Assembly (NCBI GenBank): GCA_037178625.1
Contig: CM074146.1
Coordinates: 1,612,001-1,676,000 of the forward strand
Length of the DNA: 64,000 nucleotides
Source: Skeletonema tropicum
Lineage: Eukaryota > Bacillariophyta > Thalassiosirophyceae > Thalassiosirales > Thalassiosiraceae
Direction: 5' to 3'
Shown here: positions 45,115-56,921 of the stretch, in pieces
Position numbering within the stretch: the first letter of the stretch is position 1
Layout of the letters: every line of letters begins with the position of its first letter
Translations under genes and position numbers: made by a program
Notes under the pieces: generated by a model
Seen by the model: only the letters and a program-made list of their open reading frames with translations
The model's database searches: none
Told to the model about the DNA's origin: nothing

Positions 45115-45460
45115 TCAAGCATAATAGGAGGGGAACTGACCTTGCAATTGCTCTTGAGTGAATTGCTTCTTCACACTTACCACTAAGCCTTGAAAAGCTC
45201 GATGTCTAGTCAAATGCTTCCAGTTACTCTTGAGTGGATTGCTGCTTGCGAACTTCCCACTTGTCGTATGCGTTTGCTTGAACTTACCATTAACTTCTAT
45301 TCTCATACCAATGGAGGCTTTGAATGCTTGAATAAGGCTGCCAACGCTTCAGATATGTGAGGCGGTGTGTATCGCAAGGCCGTTCGATCACAACGGCTGC
45401 ATACTCCGTCTTTGCCATACTCCGTCTTTGCTGCCTTTTCGTCCTTCATTACTTCTATTT
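45115..45460 (-). pseudogene. Orphan copy of the PA200/Blm10 C-terminal tail
   Basis: Read on the minus strand this matches the last ~75 codons of the large activator gene: PYxxP-region remnants at 45360-45460, then FKQTHT, KKQFTQEQL and a terminal SYYA. Internal insertions and frame changes break it. It sits immediately 3' of zinc-finger gene 1, just as the real activator tail sits 3' of zinc-finger gene 2. Confidence 0.85.
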
Positions 45461-45860
45461 GGTAGAGGAGTGCAAGTACTGTAAGCAGGAGGATGATGAT
45501 GTGGATTGATTTTAATATTTATCAGCAGTCGATTGTAATGAATGGAAGAAAGCGCAGCTTGTGTGCATCTATCGGCTTTGTATCACCTGGAAATTTTGAG
45601 TGCCATGATCCACTCGCTTACGTAACATGTCTAAAAAAATAGCACCGGGATCGTGGCTCTAGAGGCTACATGAGGGCACTTTGCTTCAAATTTCTGTCTT
45701 AGATGAATCCTCGCTCATGATTCATGAACTACACCGGCAGCAGCACAACACACATATCATCTGCGATTGCTAATAGGGTGCCTGGACCTCTCCAAAGCAG
45801 ATACCAAACTATGCAATGCGAAGATTCTCTGATTAAATAGCTCTCCCTCACTGCTTTACC
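45461..45860. other. Intergenic upstream of zinc-finger gene 2
   Basis: Contains sequence related to 43212-43300 and 43560-43640 (GAAGAAAGCGCAGCT; CTCTCCAAAGCAGATACCAA), upstream of zinc-finger gene 1. Part of the duplicated block; no gene. Confidence 0.6.
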
Positions 45861-47180
45861 ATGAATGAAAAATCATTGGACACTTCGGAAAGGTCAGCTT
45901 CCAATACGTCCCTCTGCGGTGCATCAAAACAAAACGATTTACCTTCTGTTTCTATTGAAGGTGAATCGTTTTGTTCTGTGTCGAGCAGCGGCGATCTATC
46001 AGAGATTACTCCGACTGGGAAGACTAACTTGCCCGAGGCGTGGCCAACCAAGATCCGTAAATGGACCGATGAAGCAAATATCAGCTTCAAATACACCAAA
46101 ATGAAAACCGAGCAGTCAGTCAGGGAAGCCAATAAGAAAATGCGAAAGAGACAAGCCAAAAACATGGGAGACGAATCAGGATGCAATCACTTGGAGTTGG
46201 AGTGCACTCAGTGCAAGGTATCGTTCCCGAGTGAGGCTGAGCTACGCAAACACTACAACAGCGATGAGCACCTGACGAAAGTAAGAGTGAAGAGTGAAAG
46301 CAAAACATTGGGAGATCTGAAGATTTTTGCAAGTGCCAGTGAGGACATTTATAACCGGCAGACTCGAGCATGTTTAGCAGACAGGGAAGCCAAAGCTTCC
46401 AATCAGAAGATAGAGATGGCAAATCACTTCGAGTGCGATTTGTTGAGCGAGGAGCACCTAGTTAAAGTACCATTGGAGTGCAATTTGAACAAGGAATCGT
46501 TCCAAAGCGTAGCTGAGTTGCGTGAGCACTATGACAACGAGGAGTCACCCGGCTTACCTGCGGCAACCGCGGCTGCAACTAATGATGTAAGTTCCAATCT
46601 GATATTGGCCTGAATAGACAATTGACATGCTGCTTCTAACTTTGCATATGGATGTCGCAATGCAGCTAGGAGTGAATTCCTGGGATTTGTCTCATGATGA
46701 TGTTCCTTACGACGATTTCTTTGTTGGAGAGGAGATGAATGATATCGGTGTCGGCGATGCAACTGACGTTACCGAAGAAGCCGTGCAAATGTTATTACCA
46801 CGCTCCAGGAGGAAGTAGATCGGCTCAAAAGAGAGAACAACAAGTTAGAAGAGCAAAACAAGAAGAATGAAGAGGATTTACTCAGATTGAATCGAATCGA
46901 TGAAGAAACGTCTCCCAAAAATCTGCAGAACATCGTTCTATATTTGAAGAAGAACGAGGAGGGTTACGACTTTGACGATGCCAAGTATTATAGGATGATG
47001 TCTGTGTTGGATCGTCCCTGCTTCTCAGTTCGGGAAATTGTGACGAAGTTGATTTCATGCTCCTTTCAAATCAATCGAAAATGTGGAAACTATGGAGAAA
47101 GGCCACACAAGAGAGGAGGCGATGACGATGAGGAGGAGAAACCCAAAAAGAGGAAGAGGGGGGATGAGGGGAGAGGGTAA
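45861..47180 (+). CDS. C2H2 zinc-finger / coiled-coil protein 2 (paralog, possible frameshift)
   Basis: Exon 1 45861-46586, intron 46587-46665 (GTAAGT...ATGCAG), exon 2 from 46666. It shares with gene 1 the Ser-rich start, the NKKMRKRQAKNMG helix, the C-x2-C/H-x5-H finger and the KSESKTLGDLK motif. A second, degenerate finger-like block (LECNLNKESFQSVAELREHY) follows. Exon 2's frame stops at 46818, while the coiled coil (LQEEVDRLKRENNKLEEQ) and KKRKR end are open in another frame from 46803 to 47180. Either a one-base frameshift or an extra tiny intron (46746-46808, GTGTCG...CTCCAG) restores it. About 400 residues if joined. Confidence 0.6.
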
Positions 47181-47235
47181 TGTGGGAGGGGTAGACTTAA
47201 AAACAGTTCCACGCAACATGTCATTATTTATCTGC

Positions 47236-50200
47236 CTATGCATAATAGTGAGGGGTACTGACTACATCCTCCAATGCTTCTAGTTGCTCTTGAGTGAATT
47301 GCTTCTTGTGAGCCTCCCAGTTATCAGTGTGGGTTCGCTTAAACTCGCTACAAACACGTTTGACTTCATCTCTCACACCCATGGAGGCTCGCTGCTCAAA
47401 AGAGTGCTTCGATAAGGCTGCCAACGCTTCAGGAATGTACGGTGGTGTGTCGTAAGGCCGTCCCATCACAACGGCACACAAAACAAAGACCGATCGCTGC
47501 TGCCTCTTCGCCCTTTGCTTCTCTTTGTTGGCCCTCTCTTCTGCTTCCTCCTTGGTCATTTCTGCGTCTGCTGTTTTCTTCTTCTTCTTGACAGATTTGT
47601 TGGCAATTCTGATATATTTTGCTACAAGTTCTTCCAGCGCGGATTGTGGCATTATTGCAAGAATGCCGGTGAGAGCGGATGTAGCCGCATTTGAGACTAA
47701 ATAAAGAACACGATGAGTGATTGAGTTGGTCATTAAAAGAGTCTAGAAAATGAGATGAAACTTACCTTCACGACGGTCGTCTGACAAAAGAGAAATCGCA
47801 ATAGATAATGAATTTTCTGCCTGCTCTTGGGAGAACAAGAACTTGTGAGCACCTTGAAAGCAACGTAAGAAGTGAGCCGACGCCTGCCTAATCTGCCAAT
47901 TCTCGTATGCCGACATTTCCTTTAGAATTGCAAGCACGCGGGTAATATCATTTGACACTCCATATGATACGACGCATGATGTACTGATATCAGCCTAGAG
48001 GGGGACAAGGGATAATGAACAACATTGTAGTAAACAAACTGTCAGGAAAACGAAAGAGAAGTTTCGTAAACAACACGGACCAAATACAAGCACTCACAAT
48101 GGCATATCTAAAACCCTTGACCAACTCAGCCTCAATGCCACGATCTTCAACTGACACTTCCTCTTCAGTAGTTTGAAGTGCTTTAAATGCAAGAGGCAGA
48201 AGCGGTACGATGAACTGTGAATACTCGTGTTTGGCGTCTCCCCAATGAACACAATACGCGACGAACTTTCTCGCGGTACCAAGCGCCCGATTCTTTTCCT
48301 TAAACGAATAGGAAGACGAATCTTGAATACTGACCAGCTGATTCATGATGGTTAATCCAGGGTCATTATTACTTGATCCCTTTCCATAACTTAGCGTATT
48401 GATAAACTTACGATGACAGTAGCACATACGAAATAACAGTGAAGCAATGTGGTCTCTGCACTTGTCGTATGGGTGTCCAATGGCATTGAGAAGCGATGGT
48501 ATTAGAGCTTCAGAAACATGCGTCCAGCATTGCCCCAGCTCAATCTCTTCATCGTTTGAGCCGTCTGGAGGTAGCTCAGTGTCATGTAACAAACTTGCCG
48601 TGTACCATGGCTGCTTCGACGTGGCTCCCACATCATCTTCGCCATCCAACTCAATCAGGACTGATTGAATGAAATAAAGCCACTTCGATTGCAAAGCAAA
48701 TCGATCTGCCATCGTCGCTGCCGCTCCACTGCCTTGCTCGGTTTCATCAACACCGTCGCGTTGCCACAATGTTGTTTGCACCTTCACCACAGTGAACTTC
48801 AAAAGAGGGAAAAAATGATTGGGAGGGAAATGGTGAATGCCCCATCGACAGGCATCGAAGTAGGCTCCAATAATGTACGTTGGGGTCTTTTGGACGGCGT
48901 CCTCTAAGAATGGAAGTAAGAGCGTCTCCCAAATGATCTCTCTGTCTTCGGGAGTGGTGCTATATAGTAGCATTGCTCGGCACACACCTCCAAATATCTC
49001 AGCAGCTGTACATTGTTGATTCCTCTGATCTTCTGATGGAGGAGAAGCTACCAATTCTTTCGCTTGGGCAAGAAGGTATCCCACCGCTATCTTGGCATTC
49101 TTGAAGCCGATTGCCAACAAAGCGCTGCATAGCAACTGTGAATGCTGAAGTTTGTAGATACTGGTTTTGACCGAGACTCTCTGGAATGGGAAAAGTGTCC
49201 TCGACGCAAGATTTGCAGTTGCATCTCGAATGATCTCTTGAACCCCAGATGACCACTGAGCTCCATGGCCTCCACCAACGCTGGTGTCTTCGCGGTGGTC
49301 ATACACTAGTGCTTTCCCTAGAGCCTTACATGCCTGCTCACTCGTAAAGAAATCTTGAAGAAGACCAAGATCTGGTTGCCCCGCTCCGATACTTTCGGAT
49401 TGTGACATGTCAACCAATGCAAGAGAGACCAATCGTCCTAGTAATCCTAAAGATACTCGTTGTATTGGCTGTCCTACTTCCTCTTTGATGAGAGTGAAGC
49501 AAGTTGTCCATACTTTTGACATGAGCTGAGGTTTCGTAGTGACTAGATCCTTTTCATCGACAAACTGAAGAAGAAACCAAGATGCGACAAGGCGATCTCT
49601 CCAGTGCATCTCTCCAGCATCAGCGTCACCCGCCTCCTCGTCACTCTTTTCATCTGGCGCTGTTGTGGCAGATGTTGATCCGTCTTGAAGCATATCAATT
49701 AAGAATTCCAAGCAAGATTCATGTGCCATCTGATCAGCTTTAGAAACCCGAAGCAACGAGAAATTCCTTGAACGAAATAGAAGGAAGATCGAATTGACGT
49801 AATACACAACTTTTGCGACATCTTCTGGTGGTAGCAGCGTAAGCAACCGCTGTGTACCACAAACTGTTTTGACTAGCTCGAAGCGATCGGCTTCGGTCCA
49901 CATCATATGCTTCAAGATCTTGGGAAGTGAGACAAGCTTCAGTACACCTTTGACAACTTCAGCAAGGCGAGTTCGTCTACCCTGTGCGTTCACTTGAGTA
50001 ACAAGTTCCTGCGTGGATGGGATACCATCAACCCCCTTCAGTTCACCATCACGAAGTGAAATAGCCGAGAGTAAACGTGTTGTGCGGTGCTTCACAACCC
50101 AACCAAATCGAGTCATCAAGAAATCAGTGATACTCAGGGCATTACCTCGCACGTTGATATTTGGATGGCATGAAAGATTGCACAAACCATCAATCACAGC

Positions 50201-53200
50201 TTCATACGCACGAAGGGAGGTGCACTTTTCATCCCGGTAGGGCGATTCTTCACTACTCAAGTGCGATTCGAGTGTCTCCATGTCCATCTCAAGAGTGAAA
50301 AGACTTGTTGGGATAGCGGCGTTCGTTCCAACTCCATCTCGAAGCTTCTTCAATCGGCGAGGTATCTGCGATGAAGCAGACGAAGTGAGAGTTTGATTGG
50401 CGAGGTGAATCCTGTTCACGAGAAGGCACCTCGAGATATTCTTTCCAGACTCCTCTCCATCTTTATAAAGCGAACTCAAGCCTCTTTGGGATTCATCGTC
50501 TGCACGCAGTAAGATATTTCGAATATAATCGCACTGAGAAGTAAGAAAGAAATCCACCAAAATTTCTTTTTGTCCCCTCCAGATTGTCTTGCCGCTTCCA
50601 GATTGGTACTGAGCTCCTCTTCGAGTAAGTAAAAGCTCTGCAATCTCTATTACTTCATTGCATACCTTGGCGTCTGTGCTGATTGATACGCCCCCTTCCT
50701 TGTTGTCTGGTTCACTTCCATCTGATTTTGATTCGCAGTTCACAGTACCTTTAGCAATAACGCGTGTAATATCCATCAAGTGAAAGCAGAGTCTTCGGCG
50801 AAGATCACCCAAGATCTTCTGCGACTCTGGTGAAGAGGTTTTGATGAGAGAAGCTGTGGCCTTTTCTTTTGGACAAAGTTCCCCTTCTTGGGATAGAATC
50901 GTGTCGGCACAATCATCCAAAAGAATCCCGAGACAACCTCTCAGTGTGTAACGAAGAACACGGAGTGATTGCCTCCATCGCTGTATATTACCTTCACCAT
51001 TAGTATCCCCTAGGCTACGTAGACGTTTCAAACAGAATCGGGCTACCAAATCGACGGTAAAATCAATGGATTTACCGGAAGGTACGCACCATTTAATACC
51101 CTCATTTAACTCAGCGCATGCTCCAGGGACATAATTAGAACTCCTCATCATTGGGTGCGACGACTGAGCGATGGGGTACTCTTCGCACTGAGAAGATAGC
51201 GTGTGACGGAGGAGCTTACACCCAGTTTTGAATAAAACTTTATCATCAGGTTGGGATAGAGCATATGTGATGGCAGCTACAATGCTATCGCGGTGCTTCA
51301 AAACAGATGAGCCAGCATATCTGATAGCGGCTGCAAGGCATCGGAGACGATAAATTGCCGACTTGGTCGACCTGTGCTCGAGATCTTCCGTTAAAATTGG
51401 TACAAGAGCATCAAGCCCCGGGCTCGCATCGATGGAACTATCTTTCAGGTCAAATCTAGTCATGCACACCGCCTGACAAAGTAGTGATGCGTCCTTCACC
51501 GCAAAAGGCAGGGTTTCCTCTTGCATAAATTGCGAAACAGAACGCAATGCAGATCTGTAGGTCTCAGCGTCCATTGAAGAAAAGAAATAAGTCAGCGTTT
51601 CCTTCATGATTCTGGATACATTTTTAGTGACAGCAATGTCCATCGATCCATGGGACATCCCGTAGCCACTGTGGCCCTTTCCTAGCTTCTCCTGCTCTCC
51701 AGTAGCTCTCAGCAATTCGTAGACGCGGTCAAGAAATGCCAAAGACCAGTCGCTCATGGCTAACATTGCCTCCTTCATCACTGTATCCAAGTCAATATCC
51801 GCATCCAGCATAGCAGCACTCGCCTGGGCTAGAATGGAACTCTCGGGGAGAGATGCAAGTGCACTTTTATACGACGTAGAACCAACAATGTTGTTACGTT
51901 GATCCATCAAGCCTTCGCCAATCTTAATGGTACCATTCGTCTCATAATCATCCGAAGCAATGTTGAGAGCTCCTCCAACAGGAAGCCACATCACGAGATT
52001 GCGATAAAAGATTAAAGTTCTCATTGTTTTGTTTTGGTCGTTACTGTCAATTCCTGCTAGAGACAATCGCAGCATTTCTGGGAGTCTCGAGAGGACCATC
52101 GTTGGGCACTGACGTAGAGCAGGCTGAAACAGTCGTGTCAAAGCTGATAATGCAGATGGCGCTTGATGAGCCAAGTTGACGGAAGAAATATCCAATGCAC
52201 GAAGACCAAAATCTATCATGGGAGGTGCCACTCTCACAGGATCTACTTGAGCAAGATAAAGCAATGCAGTTTCACCAGCGTGACTCACACTACCGTTTTT
52301 GCTGTAAAGTGCCTGTTGACATAATGGTAGAAGTGTGTCCAAGAAGGCAACAATCTCATGCCCTGGCAGCTCGATACAACTCAAATATGGCTCGTCATTA
52401 CAAAGCTGCTCGTAGAAGTTTCGGTGCGAAGATTTCAATACATTCAAGCCAGCCATGATACCCATTCTGTGGCTCACTTCGTATGACAAATAGTGCAGGA
52501 ATGCCCCCAACGGGAATGTCCAAGAACCATTGTTGGATGGATTGAAGTATGGCTTCACAAAGTTCAAAAATGAAAGAAGCTCCGCAGTCCCCTCTGATAA
52601 TTTAGGTGCCTCACTGTCCATACTACCATTAGTGGCTTCAATTGTTGCGTGTGGCCCGGAACAAAACATTAGCAGCTTTGTTAACCTCCCAACGAAATCG
52701 ATTCCCTCTTCATACTTCGACCCACTGCCAACGAATGCTTTAAGACGACTTGGGAATGATCGCTTTCCTGCCTGCGCTGCGTGAGGGAATGATTTGTCTG
52801 ATGAAACACCGCCAAAAGGTATTTGAAGCCTAAAGAGATGCAATCAATTGAGAGGAAAAAGTGATGAGCACAATCCTAAATGAGCCATTCAAACAAAAAC
52901 TTGCAGCACTCTCTCTTACCAATATCCACACTGCGTCAACAAATGCCTCCGTAACGCACCCCAATCATGATCTCTCGGATGAATATACTTCCTCGCCCTC
53001 CCAAACATAACCATCCACAAATAATCATACTCCGGACACCGATCCACATTCCTCCAACTCTCCATCCATTTCGGCATCACCTCCAAATAATACGCCGAGG
53101 AACATTTCGAGGGGTGGAATAGATACAGCATGATTTGTGCACGAAAGCACGAGTTGCTATGTGTATGATACAACAAGTCCGTTTCCGTCATTTTCCATAG

Positions 53201-55193
53201 AGCACGAGCGGTGGCATCCAGCTCGACTGGGTCACCACTTCCACTTCCCCCCTTCCAACCGGGAGGACGTATGCCCTGATCAAAGAAACACCGACAACTA
53301 CGTATCATTGACACGGTACTCTTGAGAATTTTACTCCTCATGGAAGAAGCCTCCATCGGTGGTACTCCAGCCTTGTGCTCATCCAGATAGGGAGCTGTGC
53401 GAAGGAGCATGGATAACAGCGCACGCCAATTCAATAGTAACATCCAACGATTCCCATTGTTGTTGTTGTTTGGATCATCATTATCATCTTTTTTGGGGAA
53501 TAATGCAGCATTGGAAACGGATCGCCACATACCCTTTTTGGATAGTAAGAGTAATACAACAGATAACAATGCCTGTCGTGCTGGATGGGGGAGTGCAAAT
53601 GGACGTGACAAATCTTCTTCCAATTGTTCACTACTTTTGGTGGTTGTTGGAATGGTGTCGTTGTTTGTGGGAGCAGCAGCTTCTGCAGTAGTAGTTGTAT
53701 TGTCGTCATTTGTTTCTCCACTACCATTGGATTTGAACAAGAGATGCTTCATTACTCTCCGTCCATCGGTCAAGGGAACCAACATACAATCCTCTTCCTC
53801 CTCCTTACTAAAGTGTCCACCACCAATCACACCCCCCATGTCATGATAACATATAGTTACCTTTCTCCTCCCCACCCCCTTCTTCTTCTCTCCAGTAGTA
53901 TCATCATCTTGAATCACCATTTTTTCTACACCACCATTAATACTCCCACCCCCATCCACCACCTCTTCTTCATCCTCAATCACCACAGTGGCACTCATCA
54001 AAGTCAATACCTTGAGAAGAATCTGTGCCAATTCAAATTGAGAAATTCCCTTGTGTTTGAGGGAGTAGAGGGAGGTTAATTGGGTGTGTAGACGGATGCA
54101 TTTTTTGGAGATGGCGTGCTGTTGTGTGTGTGTGTGTGTCATTTTTGTTGTGTTGAAAGTATAAATGTTGGAGAGAGTGGTGGGTGTGCGATGAAGCAAG
54201 TTAGTGTGAGTTAGGAAGGCAAGGCAAGGCAAGTATATATACAACATTAGAAGATGTATCAGTCATCAGTTCCAGCAAAAGTAAGAGGTGAAATATTATT
54301 GGAGTGGCCCACAACACTGATTGTACTCCAATACTATATATATACATTGCAATTGACCACAATATATAAATCTGACATCAACACTCCACACAAACAACAA
54401 TAACACTATATAACAATCCAACACACGAAAACTCACCAAAGAAGTAGACCCCCAACCCCGTCCCTCCATCATCATCACCTCTTCCCCCTCATCATCCATT
54501 TCATCATCACTATCAATATCATCTTCTTCTTCTACTACAGCACTCCCTTGTTGTTGCTCTTTTCCATCATCATTATCATTACTACTTGGAGTAGTGGAAT
54601 TATTCTCCAAAAATAACTCATTGGTTAATTCAATAGATTGGACTAATTTGACAATGGCACGTGCTTTACGTTGTGCGTGGATGGTGATGTAGGGCACTCC
54701 ACTGTAGATATATATATATATCGATATATATATATATATTAGTTGAGGGAGGACAGTTCATGATTTAGAATTGTATCATGTGATGCAGAAATTGAAGAAA
54801 GAGGAGATGATGATTTGTGGTGAGACATGATGACTACAAGTTAGTCAAAATATGAAAAAAAGATGGTCCATTTCTATATTCATCAAAAGAGGCTGTTGTT
54901 GTGCTTCCGAATTCATTGATATATCCACAATGCTCCCAAAACGACATTCTCAATGACAAATAATAATCCGCTTGAGAAGTATATCCGCGCATGGCCTCCA
55001 ATTCCATTGTGCCATATGCAGCTCCCATCAATCACACAACACACAACATCATGGTAACTCACCTCTCGGTACGATGATGAGGGGGCAATTGCAAATGAAA
55101 TGCATGTGGATGTAAGTCTAACCCCTCTTGAGCAAGTGGTGTTGTTGTTGGTGGCGTTGGTGGCACTGCTTCGTCTTTGCTGCTGACGGCCAT
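47236..55193 (-). CDS. PSME4: Proteasome activator PA200/Blm10
   Basis: HEAT-like-repeat proteins of this family cap the 20S proteasome and open its gate. Exons: 55063-55193, ~54838-55010, 54437-54701, 52920-54118, 48098-52829, 47766-47994 and 47236-47696, about 2,400 residues. Every junction from 54838 downward keeps frame with GT-AG; the first intron is not resolved. Family matches: NWRALLSMLLRTAP, MIRSCRCFFDQG, WMESWRNVDRCPEYDYLWMVMF, VKPYFNPSNNGSWTFPLGAFLHYL and the C-terminal KKQFTQEQLEALEDVV...HYYA, whose Tyr-Tyr-Ala end is the gate-opening HbYX-type motif. It is longer than plant or animal PA200 because of acidic/Asn-rich inserts near the N-terminus. The 3' end converges on zinc-finger gene 2. 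Confidence 0.9.
54700..54740. repeat. TA-rich microsatellite in a PA200 intron
   Basis: A run of TA dinucleotides interrupted by CG lies in the intron 54702-54837, immediately before the acceptor (on the minus strand). Confidence 0.7.
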
Positions 55194-55810
55194 GGCTGTG
55201 TGTAATTTTTTACTCTCCTGCTGTTGTTTTGTTTACTGTGACTTCCTCCGCTGCTGCTCTGTTTTGAATGAAGCAAGTGGCAAGCTGATGGCTGTGATCT
55301 GCGGTGCGGCAATGCTTTAGAGAGAGAGAGTGTGTTGTGGTGATGGCTTTACAGATAAGTTGTTGTGTTGTTCATGCATTATTTATTCTTTGTCGCGGTG
55401 TCACGTGTCAAGCTAAAAAATTCCAAAAAAGATGTTCCAAAGCAAGACATCTCTGACCTTCGATTTTGTGAAACGCGTACGGGAATCGTTGTGACACCGA
55501 ATCATCTCTTTCACCTCGGCTCGCTCGTGTTGCATGCACACTGCAGCTGAACTTCCTCGAAATTCAAAAAGAGTGGTAGCAGTGGTGGTGGTGGTGGGAA
55601 GGATGGAAGCAATAAGAATACCAACAATAATCATGATTATAGTAACAATACAAATGGTAGTAGTAGTGGTGGAGGACAAGAAAATGGCAGTGGTAGTGGT
55701 GGTGGTGATTCCAATGATGATGATGATGAGAGGAAGAAGAATGATAAGAATACCAACAAGAGCAATGTTAATGAGGAGAAGAATGCAGCTACTGATGAAG
55801 ATGATGATGA
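55194..55810. other. Divergent intergenic region and low-complexity coding-like stretch
   Basis: Up to about 55550 this is the shared upstream of PA200 (minus) and the EDR2-type gene (plus). From 55552 an open plus frame is rich in Gly/Ser/Asn/Asp/Glu with regular GGT/AAT/GAT codons and probably encodes the linker before the EDR2 domain. It is one frame away from the domain's frame. Confidence 0.5.
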
Positions 55811-56779
55811 AGAAGAAACTCCACCCTCCCAATCCACACCGGATCCGAATCCACCGCACCAGCCACCCACCCCTCCTGGACACCCGTGGACGGTACCGAA
55901 TTCAAAGTCCGAACAGGACCAAATTATCCCAAAAATGGAAAGAAGATTGCATCCAAACCTAGTCTGTATGAAGTTTATGCCGTGAGATTCTTTCGGAGTG
56001 AGAAACGGACTGTGGGGGGTGCGGCTAGTATTATGCCACTACCGGAGATGACTCCTCCTAATACACGAATGGTTGTAACATCTTTGACAGATGGTACTAC
56101 TACTACTACTACTACTACTGCGGAAGTACCAAACAACATGATGTTATTACCAGGAGGAAACAAATCCCATCCAGAATTAAAGGGAACCAAAATCCCCGAT
56201 GTACTCGTGGTACATTTCATGCTCCCCTATGAACCACCCAACATGTTCAAACAAAAGGATGACGGTAAGGGAGGGGAATGTGTCTATTACCTCCGTCCAT
56301 CGCAACGATTCCTTGATGAAATTTCGGGTAAAATACCCGCCACACCGGCAACCAAGCTTTTTGTCAAGTGGTGCAATACCTGTGAGTCCAATATCCAAAT
56401 GAGATCACGATTCAAATGCATGGCATTGGTACGTGACATTGAAAAACACAACATGGGACTACTCAAGAGTTACACTGGCAAGCCAGTCTTAATTACCGAA
56501 AGTGGACGTGCCGCGAGTGGATATCACGGAAACATACGATACCTTGAAATGACGCTGAATGTTCACTATTGGGCATTCATGGCCAAAAAGGGCTTTGTGT
56601 CACTTATACCGAAATTCAAAATGATGCAGATGGAGGTGGGGTTTACGATTGAGGCTCATGGGGATAGTGAGATGCCGGAGTGTATGCTTGGATCGACGGT
56701 GTTGAGTTATATAAGTGAGAAGACGGGTCCTGTGATTGATGCGAAGATGCAGGAACCTGTTCATGAGCATCAGTCGTGA
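55811..56779 (+). CDS. EDR2 C-terminal (DUF1336) domain protein, 5' end unresolved
   Basis: The open frame gives 323 codons with no clear initiating Met. Family-type features: a Trp-then-FKVRTGPNYPKNGKK start (~25-45), SLYEVYAVRFF, a central DVLVVHFMLPYEPPN, a hydrophobic LFVKWCN, the FKCMALVRDI and GKPVLI segments, and a C-terminal LNVHYWAFMAKKGFVSLIPKF, as in the C-terminal domain of plant EDR2-like proteins. There is a Thr run from ACT repeats at 56096-56120. In plants the domain follows PH and START domains; none is visible upstream, and the upstream low-complexity frame is shifted by one base. Lipid- or membrane-linked function is inferred from the family. Confidence 0.75.
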   Translation, partial: RRNSTLPIHTGSESTAPATHPSWTPVDGTEFKVRTGPNYPKNGKKIASKPSLYEVYAVRFFRSEKRTVGGAASIMPLPEMTPPNTRMVVTSLTDGTTTTTTTTAEVPNNMMLLPGGNKSHPELKGTKIPDVLVVHFMLPYEPPNMFKQKDDGKGGECVYYLRPSQRFLDEISGKIPATPATKLFVKWCNTCESNIQMRSRFKCMALVRDIEKHNMGLLKSYTGKPVLITESGRAASGYHGNIRYLEMTLNVHYWAFMAKKGFVSLIPKFKMMQMEVGFTIEAHGDSEMPECMLGSTVLSYISEKTGPVIDAKMQEPVHEHQS

Positions 56780-56921
56780 TATAATTATGGAGAGGTGGTG
56801 AAATGATATTATAGAGGTTAGTATGTACAGAGCATAAAAAGATTATAGAAAGATTATTGAGTTGAAACGAAGCTAAAGTGAATATGGTACGTCATTTTGA
56901 TTTACTTTACATACCCAAGAT

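Noticed and set aside
45115..45306. 63-codon frame ending in SYYA as a small real gene
   Set aside because: It is the decayed duplicate of the PA200 tail, with inserted sequence between the conserved pieces.
53959..54079. Plus-strand frames rich in Ser/Leu/His/Pro across the PA200 exons (e.g. 53397-54079)
   Set aside because: Antisense shadows of the acidic low-complexity PA200 exon.
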